Of a stretch of DNA of 64,000 nt, positions 50,881 to 64,000 are shown in pieces. The notes beneath the pieces were generated by a model. That model saw only the letters and a list, made by a program, of their open reading frames with translations, was not told where the DNA came from and did no database searches. The stretch's first letter is position 1, and every line of letters begins with the position of its first letter. This stretch comes from Scylla paramamosain (lineage: Eukaryota; Arthropoda; Malacostraca; Decapoda; Portunidae): positions 14,482,150 through 14,546,149 of the forward strand of contig NC_087168.1 of assembly GCF_035594125.1 (NCBI RefSeq). Direction: 5' to 3'. Both the position numbers and the translations under genes were made by a program.

Positions 50881-51094
50881 AATCTAGAGTCCTAGCCCTT
50901 ATAAACTAAGGAAACAGGACGTAAAACCGAAAAAAAAGGCTCTTACATCTGGAGAAGGGAGTGAGAGATTGCAGCAATAGAGTCTTACACCCAGAGGAGA
51001 GGATGATCGAATAAATAAAAGGGATTATAAGAGATTTCCAACAGCAACTGACTCTTACGTCCTTGCTAGGGTGTTTTGATTCCACTGCACTATT

Positions 51095-51710
<616 letters not shown>

Positions 51711-51839
51711 ATGTTTAAAAAGTTGACTGTTACATCTTTCTTTTGTTGATATTTGGTCTCTGCAGGTGTTCTTTAATTAATTACAAGGTATTCACGAGGG
51801 AAGGAAGGAGGGAGGGAAGGAAGAATGAAAAGGGTTAGT

Positions 51840-52032
<193 letters not shown>

Positions 52033-52111
52033 AAATGATATCTATGTATGAATGTATGTACGAATGAATGAAGATTTTAGAAGATGGCCACGAGAAATTT
52101 GCTAGCAATCA

Positions 52112-55100
52112 TGTGTGGCCAGGGGAGAGTTGTCCAGGGTAGGCTTGGTCGTCATCAGGTTTGGCCAGGATAGGTTTGGCCAGGGTAGGTTTGGTCGTAG
52201 TCGTCAGGATTGTCCAGGGTAAGTTTGGTTTGTCATCAAGTTTGTCCACGGTAGGTTTGGTCAGCAGGTTTGGCCAGGAGAGATTTGGCCTCCGTTTAGT
52301 CAATATCAGGTTTGGCCAGGGGAGATTTGGCCTCTTTGTCATCATCAGGTTTGTCCAGGGGAGATCTGGTCTCCGTTTAGTCAATATCAGGTGCGGCCAA
52401 GGGAGATTTGGCCTTTTTGTCATCATCAGGTATGGCCAGGGGAGATTTCGCCCAAGTTTAGTCAATATCAGGTTTGGCCAGGGGAGATTTGGCCTTTTAG
52501 TCAATATCAGGTGTGGCCAGGGAAGATTTGGCCTCTTTGTCATCATCAGGTTTGGCTAGGGGAGATTTGGCCTCCGTTTAGTCAATATCAGGTTTGGCCA
52601 GGGGAGATTTGGCCTCCGTTTAGTCAATATCAGGTTTGGCCAGGGGAGATCTGGCCTCCGTTAAGTCATCATCAGGTTTGGCCAGGGGAGATTTGGCCTT
52701 CTTTCTCATCATCAGGTTTGGCCAGGGGAGATCTGGCCTCCGTTTAGTCAATATCAGGTGCGGCCAAGGGAGATTTGGCCTTCATTTAGTCATCATCAGG
52801 TATGGCCAGGGGAGATTTGGCCCAAGTTTAGTCAATATCAGGTTTGGCCAGGGGAGATTTGGCCTTTTAGTCATCATCAGGTTTAGCCATGGGAGATTTG
52901 GCCTCCGTTTAGTCAATATCAGGTGCGGCCAAGGGAGATTTGGCCTTTTTGTCATCATCAGGTTTGGCCAGGGGAGATTTGGCCTCCGTTTAGTCAATAT
53001 CAGGTGTGGCCAGGGGAGATTTGGCCTTTTAGTCATCATCAGGTTTAGCCATGGGAGATTTGGCCTCCGTTTAGTCAATATCAGGTGTGGCCAGGGGAGA
53101 TTTGGCCTCCGTTAAGTCATCATCAGGTTTGGCCAGGGGAGATTTGGCCTCCGTTTAGTCAATATCAGGTGTGGCCAGGGGAAATTTGGCCTCCGTTAAG
53201 TCATCATCAGGTTTGGCCAGGAGAGATTTGGCCTCCGTTTAGTCAATATCAGGTTTGGCCAGGGGAGATTTGGCCTCCGTTTAGTCAATATCAGGTTTGG
53301 CCAGGGGAGATTTGGCCTCCGTTAAGTCATCATCAGGTATGGCCAGGGGAGATTTGGCCCAAGTTTAGTCAATATCAGGTTTGGCCAGGGGAGATTTGGC
53401 CTTTTAGTCATCATCAGGTTTGGCCAGGGGAGATCTGGCCTCCGTTAAGTCATCATCAGGTTTGGCCAGGGGAGATCTGGCCTTTTTGTCATCATCAGGT
53501 TTGGCCAGGGGAGATTTGGCCCAAGTTTAGTCAATATCAGGTTTGGCCAGGGGAGATTTGGCCTTTTAGTCATCATCAGGTTTGGCCAGGGGAGATCTGG
53601 CCTCCGTTAAGTCATCATCAGGTTTGGCCAGGGGAGATTTGGCCTCTTTAGTCATCATCAGGTTTGGCCAGGGGAGATTTGGCCTCCGTTTAGTCAATAT
53701 CAGGTTTGGCCAGGGGAGATTTGGCCTCCGTTTAGTAAATATATGGTTTGGCCAAGGGAGATCTGGCCTCCGTTTAGTCAATATCAGGTTTGGCCAGGGG
53801 AAATTTGGCCTCTGTTAAATCATCATCAGGTTTGGCCAGGGGAGATTTGGCCTCCGTTTAGTCAATATCAGGTGTGGCCAGGGAAGATTTGGCCTCCGTT
53901 TAGTCATCATCAGGTTTGGCCAGGGGAGATTTGGCCTCCGTTTAGTCAATATCAGGGTTGGCCAGGGGAGATTTGGCCTTTTAGTCATCATCAGGTTTGG
54001 CCAGGGGAGATTTGGCCTCCGTTTGTCATCATCAGGTTTGGCCAGGGGAGATTTGGCCTCTTTGTCATCATCAGGTTTGGCCAGGGGAGACCTGGCCTCC
54101 GTTTAGTCAATATCAGGTGCGGCCAAGGGAGATTTGGCCTTCATTTAGTCATCATCAGGTATGGCCAGGGGAGATTTGGCCCAAGTTTAGTCAATATCAG
54201 GTTTGGCCAGGGGAGATTTGGCCTTTTAGTCATTATCAGGTTTGGCCAGGGGAGATTTGGCCTCCGTTTAGTCAATATCAGGTTTGGCCAGGGGAGATTT
54301 GGCCTTTTAGTCATCATCAGGTTTAGCCATGGGAGATTTGGCCTCCGTTTAGTCAATATCAGGTGTGGCCAGGGGAGATTTGGCCTCCATTTAGTCAATA
54401 TCAGGTTTGGCCAGGGGAGATCTGGCCTCCGTTAAGTCATCATCAGGTTTGGCCAGGGGAGATTTGGCCTTCATTTAGTCAATATCAGGTTTGGCCAGGG
54501 GAGATTTGGCCTCCGTTAAGTCATCATCAGGTTTGGCCAGGGGAGATTTGGCCTCCGTTTAGTCAATATCAGGTGTGGCCAGGAGAGATTTGGCCTTCAT
54601 TTAGTCAATATCAGGTTTGGCCAGGGGAGATTTGGCCTCCGTTTAGTCAATATCAGGTTTGGCCAGGGGAGATTTGGCCTCCGTTTAGTCAATATCAGGT
54701 TTGGCCAGGGGAGATCTGGCCTCCGTTTAGTCATCATCAGGTATGGCCAGGGGAGATTTGGCCCAAGTTTAGTCAATATCAGGTTTGGCCAGGAGAGATT
54801 TGGCCTCCGTTTAGTCATCATCAGGTTTGGCCAGGGGAGATCTGGCCTCCGTTAAGTCATCATCAGGTTTGGCCAGGGGAGATCTGGCCTCCGTTAAGTC
54901 ATCATCAGGTTTGGCCAGGGGAGATCTGGCCTCTATTTAGTCAATATCAGGTTTGGCCAGGGGAGATTTGGCCTCCGTTAAGTCATCATCAGGTTTGGCC
55001 AGGGGAGATTTGGCCTCCGTTTAGTCGATATCAGGTTTGGCCAGGGGAAATTTGGCCTCTTTGTCATCATCAGGTTTGGCCAGGGGAGATTTGGCCTCTT

Positions 55101-58100
55101 TGTCATCATCAGGTTTGGCCAGGGGAGATCTGGCCTCCGTTTAGTCAATATCAGATTTGGCCACGGGATATTTGGCCTCCGTTAAGTCATCATCAGGTTT
55201 GGCCAGGGGAGATTTGGCCTTTTAGTCATCATCAGGTTTGGCCAGGGGAGATCTGGCCTCCGTTTAGTCAATATCAGGTTTGGCCAGGGGAGATTTGGCC
55301 TCCGTTTAGTCATCATCAGGTTTGGCCAGGGGAGATTTGGCCTCCGTTTAGTCAATATCAGATTTGGCCAGGGGAGATTTGGCCTCCGTTAAGTCATCAT
55401 CAGGTTTGGCCAGGGGAGATTTGGCCTCCGTTTAGTCGATATCAGGTTTGGCCAGGGGAAATTTGGCCTCCGTTAAGTCATCATCAGGTTTGGCCAGGGG
55501 AGATCTGGCCTCCGTTTAGTCAATATCAGATTTGGCCAGGGGAGATTTGGCCTCCGTTAAGTCATCATCAGGTTTGGCCAGGGGAGATTTGGCCTCCGTT
55601 TAGTCAATATCAGGTTTGGCCACGGGATATTTGGCCTCCGTCTAGTCATCATCAGGTTTGGCCAGGGGAGATCTGGCTTTTTTGTCATCATCAGGTATGG
55701 CCAGGGGAGATTTGGCCCAAGTTTAGTCAATATCAGGTTTGGCCAGGGCAGATTTGGCCTCCGTTTAGTCAATATCAGCTTTGGCCAGGGGAGATTTGGC
55801 CTTTTAGTCATCATCAGGTTTGGCCAGGGGAGATCTGGCCTCCGTTTAGTCAATATCAGGTTTGGCCAGGGGAGATTTGGCCTCCGTTTAGTCAATATCA
55901 GGTTTGGCCAGGGGAGATTTGGCCTCCGTTTAGTCAATATCAGGTGTGGCCAGGGGAGATCTGGCCTTCATTTAGTCAATATCAGGTTTGGCCAGGGGAG
56001 ATCTGGCCTCCGTTAAGTCATCATCAGGTTTGGCCAGGGGAGATTTGGCCTCCGTTTAGTCAATATCAGGTGTGGCCAGGGGAGATCTGGCCTTCAAGTT
56101 TAGTCAATATCAGGTTTGGCCAGGGGAGATTTGGCCTCCGTTTAGTCAATATCAGGTTTGGCCAGGGGAGATTTGGCCTCCGTTTAGTCAATATCAGGTT
56201 TGGCCAGGGGAGATCTGGCCTCCGTTTTGTCATCATCAGGTATGGCCAGGGGAGATTTGGCCCAAGTTTAGTCAATATCAGGTTTGGCCAGGAGAGATTT
56301 GGCCTTTTAGTCATCATCAGGTTTGGCCAGGGGAGATCTGGCCTCCGTTAAGTCATCATCAGGTTTGGCCAGGGGAGATTTGGCCTCCGTTAAGTCATCA
56401 TCAGGTTTGGCCAGGGGAGATCTGGCCTCCGTTAAGTCATCATCAGGTTTGGCCAGGGGAGATTTGGCCCTCCGTTTAGTCATCATCAGGTTTGGCCAGG
56501 GGAGATCTGGCCTCTATTTAGTCAATATCTGGTTTGGCCAGGGGAGATTTGGCCTCCGTTTAGTCATCAACAGGTTTGGCCAGGGGTGATTTGGCCTCCG
56601 TTAAGTCATCATCAGGTTTGGCCAGGGGAGATTTGGCCTCCGTTAAGTCATCATCAGGTTTGGCCAGGGGAGATTTGGCCTCCGTTTAGTCAATATCAGC
56701 TTTGGCCAGGGGAGATTTGGCCTCCGTTTAGTCATCATCAGGTTTGGCCAGGGGAGATCTGGCCTCCGTTTAGTCAATATCAGGTTTGGCCAGGGGAGAT
56801 TTGGCCTCTTTAGTCATCATCAGGTTTGGCCAGGGAGATCTTGGCCTCCGTTTAGTCAATATCAGGTTTGGCCAGGGGAGATTTGGCCTTTTAGTCATCA
56901 TCAGGTTTGGCCAGGGGAGATTTGGCCTTCATTTAGTCAATATCAGGTTTGGCCAGGGGAGATTTGGCCTCCGTTAAGTCATCGTCAGGTTTGGCCAGGG
57001 GAGATTTGGCCTCCGTTTAGTTAATATCAGGTGTGGCCAGGGGAGATTTGGCCTTCATTTAGTCTATATCAGGTTTGGCCAGGGGAGATTTGGCCTCTTT
57101 GTCATCATCAGGTATGGCCAGGGGAGATTTGGCCTCCGTTTAGTCAATATCAGGTTTGGCCAGGGGAGATTTGGCCTCCGTTTAGTCAATATCAGGTTTG
57201 GCCAGGGGAGATTTGGCCTCCGTTTAGTCAATATCAGGTTTGGCCAGGGGAGATTTGGCCTCCGTTTAGTCATCATCAGGTTTGGCCAGGGGAGATTTGG
57301 CCTCCGTTTAGTCAATATCAGGTGCGGCCAAGGGAGATTTGGCCTTTTTGTCATCATCAGGTATGGCCAGGGGAGATTTGGCCCAAGTTTAGTCAATATC
57401 AGGTTTGGCCAGGGGAGATTTGGCCTCCGTTTAGTCAATATCAGGTTTGGCCAGGGGAGATTTGGCCTCCGTTTAGTCATCATCAGGTTTGGCCAGGGGA
57501 GATCTGGCCTTTTTAGTCTATCATCAGGTATGGCCAGGGGAGATTTGGCCCAAGTTTAGTCAATATCAGGTTTGGCCAGGGGAGATTTGGCCTCCGTTTA
57601 GTCATCATCAGGTTTGGCCAGGGGAGATCTGGCCTCCGTTTAGTCAATATCAGGTATGGCCAGGGGAGATTTGGCCTCTTTGTCATCATCAGGTTTGGCC
57701 AGGGGAGATTTGGCCTCCGTTTAGTCAATATCAGGTTTGGCCAGGGGAGATTTGGCCTCCGTTTAGTCACTATCAGGTTTGGCCATGGGAGATTTGGCCT
57801 TTTAGTCATCATCAGGTTTGGGCCAGGGGAGATTTGGCCTCTGTCATCATCAGGTTTGGCCAGGGGAGATCTGGCCTCCGTTTAGTCAATATCAGGTGCG
57901 GCCAAGGGAGATTTGGCCTTTTTGTAATCAGGTTTGGCCAGGGGAGATCTGGCCTCCGTTTAGTCAATATCATGTATGGCCAGGGGAGATTTGGCCTAAG
58001 TTTAGTCAATATCAGGTTTGGCCAGGGGAGATTTGGCCTAAGTTTAGTCAATATCAGGTTTGGCCAGGGGAGATTTGGCCTTTTTGTTATCATCAGGTAT

Positions 58101-58258
58101 GGCCAGGGGAGATTTGGCCTTTTAGTCATCATCAGGTTTGGCCAGGGGAGATTTGGCCTCCGTTAAGTCATCATCAGGTTTGGCCAGGGGAGATTTGGCC
58201 TAAGTTTAGTCAATATCAGGTGTGGCCAGGGGAGATTTGGCCTCCGTTAAGTCATCAT
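52112..58258. repeat. 6.1-kb minisatellite, 42- and 39-bp units
   Basis: About 145-150 tandem units. Each has GGTTTGGCCAGGGGAGAT, then TTGGCC, then a variable block (TCCGTTTAGTC, TCCGTTAAGTC, TTTTAGTC, TCTTTGTC, CAAGTTTAGTC) and ends ATCATCA or AATATCA. Both main lengths are multiples of three, so long frames stay open on both strands (for example 662 codons at 54363-56351, VWPGEIWPPFSQYQ-type). Single-base indels (about 56468, 56835, 57820) break these frames elsewhere, and there is no start or splice context. Not treated as coding. The first few units (52.1-52.3 kb) are the most diverged. Confidence 0.95.
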
Positions 58259-58479
58259 CAATGTTTAGTCGCCATCAAATTGGTGGCTTGGCAGGCAGGA
58301 TGCTCCAACACGGGAGCGTGGCACTGCCCATGTGGTGCTTTGCTCTTCTTGGCGCGCCAGAGGCGGGCCTGCTCCCGGCCCTTCCGGGCGGCCTCGGCTC
58401 TGCACCGGGCCACGCGCTTCTGCACCTCGGTGAGCTGCTGGGTCTTGCTGTAGTCAAATCGTTCTCCGTAAAGTACCAT
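58258..58479 (-). CDS. Small GC3-rich ORF of unknown function beside the minisatellite
   Basis: The minus-strand ATG at 58479 opens 73 codons (MVLYGERFDYSKTQQLTEVQ...) with a basic amphipathic middle (QKRVARCRAEAARKGREQAR) and a TGA at the minisatellite edge. From about codon 9 to 45 nearly every third base is G or C, in contrast to the AT-rich and repetitive surroundings, which argues for real coding sequence. No family recognised. It could be a single-exon micro-gene. It could also be a first exon: a GT at CA|GTGCCA would give phase 2 and match the incoming phase of the first Fpps exon at 50743, though that donor is weak. Confidence 0.4.
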   Translation of the reverse strand: MVLYGERFDYSKTQQLTEVQKRVARCRAEAARKGREQARLWRAKKSKAPHGQCHAPVLEHPACQATNLMATKH

Positions 58480-59736
<1,257 letters not shown>

Positions 59737-59840
59737 GCTGGATAGATAGACGGATAGACAGATAGATAGATAGACTGACTAACTGACTGATGGATAGATA
59801 GATAAATAGATGAATTAATAGATAGATAGATAGATAGATA
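59737..59840. repeat. Degenerate GATA array
   Basis: GATAGATAGA with GACT/GACA variants, then unique AT-rich DNA to 60290. Confidence 0.8.
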
Positions 59841-60309
59841 TGATCAACGAGGCACTCCAGAAGAACATTATTGCGGTCCAAGTATTTATTTTGTGTGCAT
59901 CCAACTCTTTATGTACGCTGCTCAAATATAATCAACGAATCACTCTGTATGTATAAAAGTTAAGTATTTTGCGTGTATTTAGTTCTATGTGTACACTAAA
60001 TAATGATAATAAAGGAAACAATCTATATGAATATAACCATACTGTTATCAACAATAATTCAATTTATGCGCATTTCCCTATGTACAATAACAAAAATTTC
60101 CATAACTTCTGAAAAAAAAATTACAATCCTTAAAATCCTTAAAAAATATCTAATGTTTTCTTTCTTTCCCCCCTGCAACTGGATGTACAGTGTTCCGTCA
60201 CGTTTCACATTTTCCCAAACAAAATATGCAGCACAGCCAAGCTCACAACGCACTCAAGCACATCCTCATGCCAACACAATGATCGAGTAAAGGCTCATTT
60301 TGGAGGTGC

Positions 60310-60420
60310 CCCGGGGAAGTGTCTCGGCATATGGTGGCCTGCGAAGTTAAGCAAGCAAAACGTTCTGGGGTGAGCCGCCGCCTGTGGGTGATAGCCCTCT
60401 GACGGAGAAGATATCGATTT
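60310..60420 (+). repeat. Possible 5S-rRNA-related repeat fragment
   Basis: GCGAAGTTAAGCAA followed about 20 nt later by GGGGTGAGCCGCCGCCTGTGGG resembles the internal promoter region of 5S rRNA (GAAGTTAAGCAAC...GGGTGACCGCCTGGGA), with insertions. The flanks do not match 5S, so at most this is a 5S-derived SINE or pseudogene piece. Confidence 0.3.
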
Positions 60421-60898
60421 TGCGACTGGCGAGATCAGGTGTTGCGAGGACCTACGAACACAGCATTACAGAATTCCCTTCCTGATTTAACTTTTCTTGC
60501 ATTTCTTCTTCTTCTCCCTCCTCTTCTTTTCTCTAGCCTTGCATGAAAACAAATGATTTTTCTCTCTAGTGTTAAATGAAGATAAATTCTTCTCTCTAGC
60601 CTTAAATAACAATAAATTCTTCTTCTTTCTATTCTTAAATGAGAAAAGAATAAGTAAATGTAGTTAACAAATAAATATATAAAAGTCAATTAAGAACAAA
60701 TAGATAAATTAAAAATAAAACTAGGTAATACCTGTACATACACAAAAACAAAATAAACAAAAAATAAATAAATAAACAAAATAAACAACTATAACAAGCA
60801 CCATAAAAGTCACGCGGAAAGATAAAATCCTTTTCATACCTGTAGCTCTCAAAAAAAAAATAAAAAAAAAAATAAAATCCTTTCATACCTGTAGCTCT

Positions 60899-60934
<36 letters not shown>

Positions 60935-61140
60935 TACAAAATAATGAAAAATAAAACAACACTCAATAAACAGACATGAAACACATAAAAGCAGGCTCTC
61001 CACTACACTCCACACTGTTTGTTCAGCCATCCAATCATCCACCAAACTGGTCCATTTATTCCCACACGTGTTGACTGTTCCTGTATTAACTCGGCTATTA
61101 AAGTGTCATTATGCAACTGTATGTTATATTCATGTTAAGC
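60421..61140. other. AT-rich DNA with duplicated poly(A)-bounded segment
   Basis: AAAATCCTTTTCATACCTGTAGCTCTCAAAAA (60824-60858) is repeated at about 60872-60906. Both copies end in A-runs of 10-30 bases, as if a short poly(A)-tailed insert duplicated. TTCTTC...CTCTCTAG(C/T)(C/G)TTAAAT units recur at 60510-60645. No gene. Confidence 0.5.
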
Positions 61141-61146
61141 TCTCTG

Positions 61147-61148
61147 TG

Positions 61149-61187
<39 letters not shown>

Positions 61188-61275
61188 ATTTTTGCTAATG
61201 TAGTTGATCTATGTCGTGAAAAAAACACTTATACTAAAACTACATACTGACAATAATACTTTGAATGATAACAGT

Positions 61276-61330
<55 letters not shown>

Positions 61331-61510
61331 ATAATACCATCACCACCACCACCACCAACAACAACAACAATAAATGATAACAACAACAAAAAACACTGAT
61401 AATAACAACAACAACAACAAAAACGAAAAAAAATCAGGAGACGGTGCCTACGACCACAGCCACCACCACCACCACCACCACCACCACCACCACCACAACA
61501 ACAACAAAGG
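61147..61510. repeat. AGT, AAC and ACC triplet arrays
   Basis: AGT about 61149-61187, AAC about 61273-61328 and 61353-61372, and ACC about 61459-61497. Confidence 0.9.
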
Positions 61511-61790
61511 CACCCAGAACAGGAACATCAATTAACAAATCAGGACGACAAACAAAAGGCAGGCAAAACTGACAATCACACCACACACAGACATAGAAGT
61601 GTGACGGGCGGCGGTGAGGTGGTGGAGGGGAGATGAAGGTTACGTAACATCAAGCCATCAAGACACGTGTGGTATATCATTGACACGAGAACAGTGGTCA
61701 TGAAGGGACGTAGGAGAGAAAGGGAAGATACAAAGAAGGGCAGTAACCAGTTAGTCTTGTGCTAGCTTTATGGTTGCTTGTATTCTTACT

Positions 61791-62458
<668 letters not shown>

Positions 62459-62715
62459 ATTTGCTTTACTGCACGTAGGCTACACCCTCCTATTCCTCCT
62501 CCTCCTCCACTTCCTTCTTTTTCCTCCTTCTCCTCGTCTTCCTTACTTCTCTCTCTTTCTCTTTTCCTCCTCCTTATCGTACATCTTCGCATAAATAGCA
62601 ATGACAATTTGGTGAATATAGGGAAAAGCTTCTTATTATATATAATTATTACATATATTATTTTCCCTTTCCTTTCCTTTCTCGTTCGTAATTATGAAGA
62701 GAAATAAATAGCAGC

Positions 62716-62733
62716 AGCAGCAGCAGTAATAAC

Positions 62734-62801
<68 letters not shown>

Positions 62802-63016
62802 TAATAATAATAATAATAATATGTAGTATACCACCTTATTTCAATATAGTTAAGAAAAACAAGAACAAGAGGGAAAAAAGAAAAGGAAAAGACAGAAGAA
62901 GAAAGAACAACAACAACAACAGTAAGGCTAATGGCAATAAGAAAAAACTCCCTCGACTTGGCAACAGTGGCGGTAGATCGGGTTTGCATTGTAATTATTA
63001 TCAAACCGGTTTAGGG

Positions 63017-63108
<92 letters not shown>
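62716..63108. repeat. AGC, AAT and (AG)n arrays
   Basis: GCA about 62711-62726, AAT 62731-62820 (rare AAC) and AG 63019-63108 with one GG slip at 63060-63061. Confidence 0.95.
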
Positions 63109-63111
<3 letters not shown>

Positions 63112-63304
63112 CAGGCGACTCTCCCTACAAAAAAAAACAGACGGTGTGCGCTGTTAAGTAAGCTTCGTGGTCACGCCTCACAACACAGTAATTCTCCCTA
63201 TAGTCACACACCTCGCGCGGACAACAGCTGGGCGGGGACACACACGAACATCAAAGCGGGAGGTGCCTATTGATAATCTTTGACAAAACAACTAAGTGAC
63301 TCCA

Positions 63305-63850
63305 CACTAAACAGACAGAATGAGTGAGTGTTTCTTGATAATCCTAACAGACAGAATGAGTGGACGCCTCTTGGTAACCCTTAGGACAGAATGAATGAGT
63401 GCCTTTATCCTTAACAGACTGAATGAATGGACGTCTCTTGGTAACCCTCGACAGAATGAATGGGTGCTTCTACCCTTATTAGACAGAATGATTTAGTGCT
63501 CGACCCTTAACAGACAGAATAAATGGACGCCTCTTGGTAACCCTTGAGGCAGAATGAACGGATGACTCTTGGTAACCCTTAACCCTTTCACTGCTACGAT
63601 TATCCTTGAACATTAAGATCACTGTAAAAATTAATTTGCATGGGCACGTAAACACAAAAATACAGAATGGAAAGTACGTTTTAGTCCCTTCCAGGCTGCA
63701 GAACTATTTAAGACTGTAGAGCAAGGATGAGTGTCTTAAAGGTTATAGATTTTCATGTTTATAAGAATTATCTATCAGCGAGAGAATTAACATACACATA
63801 GAACGGGTTGTCTCTTGGTGACCCTGAACAGACGGAATGAGTGGATGACG
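63305..63850. repeat. Degenerate tandem repeat, about 38-bp unit
   Basis: ACAGACAGAATGAATGGACG then CCTCTTGGTAACCCTTAA, or shortened versions, recurs about eight times to 63585. One isolated copy lies at about 63808-63850. 63586-63800 and 63851-64000 are unique DNA without a gene. Confidence 0.65.
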
Positions 63851-64000
63851 GAGTGAATGGGTTAGCGAATGAACAACTGAATCACCAAGTCAGTTGGTCA
63901 ACCGGTCGGTTATTTGGTCAGGAAGTGAAAGATGGGGAACAATGACTCTCCTCACATCAAACACTGACTCGAACATTGGATGAATAATATTTCACTCTTA

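Noticed and set aside
54363..56351. 662-codon plus-strand open frame in the minisatellite as a repeat protein gene
   Set aside because: Openness follows from unit lengths divisible by three. Other frames and the minus strand are also open for long stretches, single-base indels break it elsewhere, and there is no promoter, splice or non-repeat coding context.
60310..60420. Functional 5S rRNA gene
   Set aside because: Only the internal region is similar, with insertions. The 5' and 3' stems and the T-run terminator are lacking.

Overview
The window is nuclear DNA from an arthropod, most likely a decapod crustacean (crab-like). The evidence is spliced genes with GT/AG introns, an extreme density of long dinucleotide arrays ((AG)n/(TC)n, (AC)n, (AT)n, often over 50 bp), degenerate TTAGG-type telomeric repeats, small pogo/Tigger-like DNA transposons, LINE 3' ends, and a farnesyl diphosphate synthase of arthropod type. 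No bacterial, viral, CRISPR or rRNA-operon signal was seen. The species cannot be fixed from sequence reading alone.

Layout. 1-19.7 kb is gene-poor: microsatellites, degenerate telomere-like repeats (4.3-5.5 kb), LINE 3'-end remnants (5.9-6.2, 8.7-9.2, 16.9-17.4 kb), a large inverted arrangement of triplet and dinucleotide arrays (7.7-8.3 kb) and a 0.63-kb G/T-only pentanucleotide tract (19.07-19.70 kb). 19.8-22.2 kb (minus) is a GC-rich intronless locus. A two-pass membrane protein frame runs, in the same frame past one TAA, into a TENT4/Trf4-like nucleotidyltransferase that carries three further frame breaks but keeps its catalytic aspartates. Two CCAAT boxes lie upstream. 22.4-29.3 kb is again repeats, including two degenerate satellites.

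29.3-35.3 kb (plus) holds a four-coding-exon gene for a 750-residue four-transmembrane (CD20/MS4A-like) protein with a long charged tail built from about nine 19-residue repeats. It converges on the farnesyl diphosphate synthase gene (minus, seven coding exons seen, 50.7 down to 37.8 kb; its first coding exon is not identified). That enzyme makes farnesyl diphosphate for the mevalonate/sesquiterpenoid (methyl farnesoate) pathway. Its introns carry two pogo-like non-autonomous elements, copies of a separate palindromic MITE family and a possible 33-nt in-frame microexon. From 52.1 to 58.26 kb lies a 6.1-kb minisatellite of 42/39-bp units. Against its far edge sits a small GC3-rich minus-strand ORF of unknown function. 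58.5-64 kb is microsatellites plus a 38-bp degenerate tandem repeat.

The genes show no common pathway. The membrane-anchored nucleotidyltransferase locus and the repeat-tailed tetraspan protein are the least familiar items. Exon boundaries were read by eye from splice consensus and protein continuity; no homology search was run.
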